Shown here piece after piece: positions 5,387-6,503 of a DNA stretch of 6,503 nt (position 1 is the stretch's first letter; each line of letters starts with the position of its first letter). Source of the stretch: an uncultured Holosporaceae bacterium (GTDB taxonomy: Bacteria > Pseudomonadota > Alphaproteobacteria > RUG11792); NCBI GenBank assembly GCA_947285985.1, contig CAMYPB010000045.1:1-6503 (forward strand). The letters run 5' to 3'. The notes beneath the pieces are model-generated. The model was not told the origin of the DNA and ran no database searches. It saw only the letters and a program-made list of their open reading frames with translations. The translations under genes and the position numbers were made by a program.

Positions 5387-6445
5387 ATGAATAAGAAGAA
5401 TATAATACTTTTTAGTATATTATCGGGAATTTTCATTGGAAATGCTGAGATTATGGCACATGATGATGGTCATATATCGGATGCCTTCTATAACAGAGCG
5501 ACAGAAGAATGGGAAGATCCAAATTTTATTGGTCGAAATGGGGAGACTCCCCTAACGAAAGCTTTGAAGGAAGGAGATGCTGATAGAGCATATATGATCA
5601 TATCATTAAACGATAAAGTGTCTCTTAATTTCAGGAACGAATATGATGAATCTCCACTTGATATCGCTATATACCACGACAATATACAATTTAATAGAAG
5701 GGGACTCGTTGCTCTCATAATAAGTCGTATGAGAGATCTAGGACAACTTGATGATGCTATAAGATCTGCAGTCTTGCGTAGATCCAAAGAAAATGGGGAT
5801 AATTCTTTCAATCTTAGTATCGAATCGAAAATTGCATTATTTGCATTATTAAAGTATAAGAATAATGAGTTGAGGGAACTCCCGGATGATGTCTTGTTTG
5901 AGGTTGCTGTATTCCTTTCAAAATTCTCATGTAATGTCGATATAATCAATGAAATGAGCAAAGGATCTATCGATAGAAAATTCGATATATTGCAGTATAG
6001 AATCTCAAAACAAGTGAAATATTGGAGAGCGTTCATCAATAATAATAATCCAAGATATAGCGTGTTCTTTGATTATGATATGAATGCAAAAACTAAAAAA
6101 GAAGATATAAGAATGTTCATTGAGGATGTTCCAAATATTAATCAACGAGACATGATCGGACAGACTCTCATGCATCATGCATGTTGTGTTCGAGATGCAT
6201 GCGGCCATGCGTTATACGGACTAGAACTCCTCTTGAAGAATGGAGCTGATATGAATCTTCAAGATTATCAGGGAAACACTCCTTTGCATTTGGCCTGTAT
6301 GATCGGAGCATATAATCATGTTCGTCTTCTCCTACAAAATGGAGCCTACACAAATTTGAAAAATAATGATGGACAAACCCCCCTCATGCTCGCACAAATG
6401 AACGATCATCAAAAAATCGTTGACCTCTTGTCATCTGCAAATTAA
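5387..6445 (+). CDS. Exported ankyrin-repeat protein with an F-box-like motif; candidate effector
   Basis: A 352-aa protein. MNKKN followed by a hydrophobic core (6-18) and GNA/E, or slightly later IMA/HDD, is a convincing Sec signal peptide. Two degenerate ankyrin-like repeats follow: RNGETPLTKALKEGDADRAY at 50-69, continuing to about 82, and YDESPLDIAIYHDN from 86. Three clearer ones end the protein: GQTLMHHACC...LELLLKNGADMNLQ (258-292, with an insertion), QGNTPLHLACMIGAYNHVRL (295-314, continuing to about 325) and DGQTPLMLAQMNDHQKIVDL (328-347). The middle (about 100-250) is helical, without repeats, and contains ELPDDVLFEVAVFLSKF (164-180), which resembles the start of an F-box. Cysteines cluster at 266, 267 and 272. 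Ankyrin proteins bind other proteins, and in intracellular bacteria they are often effectors. The role here is inference, and an envelope-located binding protein is equally possible. It is monocistronic, divergent from pnt, and has its own terminator. Confidence 0.88.
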   Translation: MNKKNIILFSILSGIFIGNAEIMAHDDGHISDAFYNRATEEWEDPNFIGRNGETPLTKALKEGDADRAYMIISLNDKVSLNFRNEYDESPLDIAIYHDNIQFNRRGLVALIISRMRDLGQLDDAIRSAVLRRSKENGDNSFNLSIESKIALFALLKYKNNELRELPDDVLFEVAVFLSKFSCNVDIINEMSKGSIDRKFDILQYRISKQVKYWRAFINNNNPRYSVFFDYDMNAKTKKEDIRMFIEDVPNINQRDMIGQTLMHHACCVRDACGHALYGLELLLKNGADMNLQDYQGNTPLHLACMIGAYNHVRLLLQNGAYTNLKNNDGQTPLMLAQMNDHQKIVDLLSSAN

Positions 6446-6452
6446 TATATAA

Positions 6453-6499
6453 AAAAAACCCAGGTATTCTTTTTTGAGTACCCGGGTTTTTTGTTTTTT
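6453..6499 (+). terminator. Strong intrinsic terminator of the ankyrin-repeat gene, probably bidirectional
   Basis: AAAAAACCC (6453-6461) pairs with GGGTTTTTT (6484-6492), and GGTATTC (6463-6469) pairs with GAGTACC (6476-6482, one T-G wobble) around a loop of six T. A single A-C mismatch separates the two helices. A second run of six T follows at 6494-6499. It starts eight bases after the stop codon. The run of eight A on the left (6451-6458) gives a T tract on the other strand, so it could also stop transcription arriving from the right. Confidence 0.9.
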
Positions 6500-6503
6500 A
6501 TGG

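Noticed and set aside
5488..6039. Long minus-strand open frame opposite the ankyrin-repeat gene
   Set aside because: The plus strand encodes recognisable ankyrin repeats with a signal peptide, ribosome binding site and terminator. The antisense frame has no ribosome binding site or family features and reads as a low-quality Ser/Leu/Ile-rich shadow.
6170..6210. Cluster of GCATG/ATGCAT repeats as a functional repeat element
   Set aside because: They are in-frame codons for a His/Cys/Ala-rich part of an ankyrin repeat, with no regular spacing.
1..6503. CRISPR array, insertion sequence, prophage or integrated element next to the tRNA
   Set aside because: No spaced direct repeats, transposase, integrase or duplicated tRNA end could be found on either strand.

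Overview
The window is AT-rich (roughly one third G+C by eye) and looks like a chromosomal piece of an alphaproteobacterium with a reduced, host-associated lifestyle. The reasons are a three-gene proton-translocating transhydrogenase (pntAA/pntAB/pntB, the split form common in Alphaproteobacteria), tightly packed core genes, and exported orphan proteins including an ankyrin-repeat protein. A Rickettsiales/Holosporales-type protist or arthropod symbiont is my best guess. That is inference; no marker gene in the window fixes the taxon.

Layout, left to right. All genes except the last are on the minus strand, so each block is transcribed right to left. Positions 1-49 hold the first 16 codons of a PlsY-like glycerol-3-phosphate acyltransferase that runs off the window. 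Next are mltG (endolytic murein transglycosylase, 110-1027) and, 23 bases upstream of it, tRNA-Val(GAC) (1051-1125) with a recognisable promoter. A strong intrinsic terminator (1190-1226) closes the transcript of a small unknown exported protein (1242-1595). A second unknown exported protein (1677-2165) lies upstream of that. The two are separated by a perfect 12-bp inverted repeat that looks like a terminator but also contains the ribosome binding site of the 117-aa gene. A further terminator (2248-2285) closes the pnt operon (pntAA-pntAB-pntB, 5157 to 2298). A 229-base divergent spacer then leads to the only plus-strand gene (5387-6445), an exported ankyrin-repeat protein with an F-box-like motif in its middle, followed by a strong terminator at 6453-6499.

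How it fits together: plsY, mltG, tRNA-Val and pnt are housekeeping genes for phospholipid synthesis, peptidoglycan strand termination, translation and proton-driven NADPH supply. The three genes between and beside them all begin with signal-peptide-like segments, and two have no family I can name. They look like lineage-specific secreted or periplasmic factors. The ankyrin/F-box-like protein is the best candidate for a host-directed effector.
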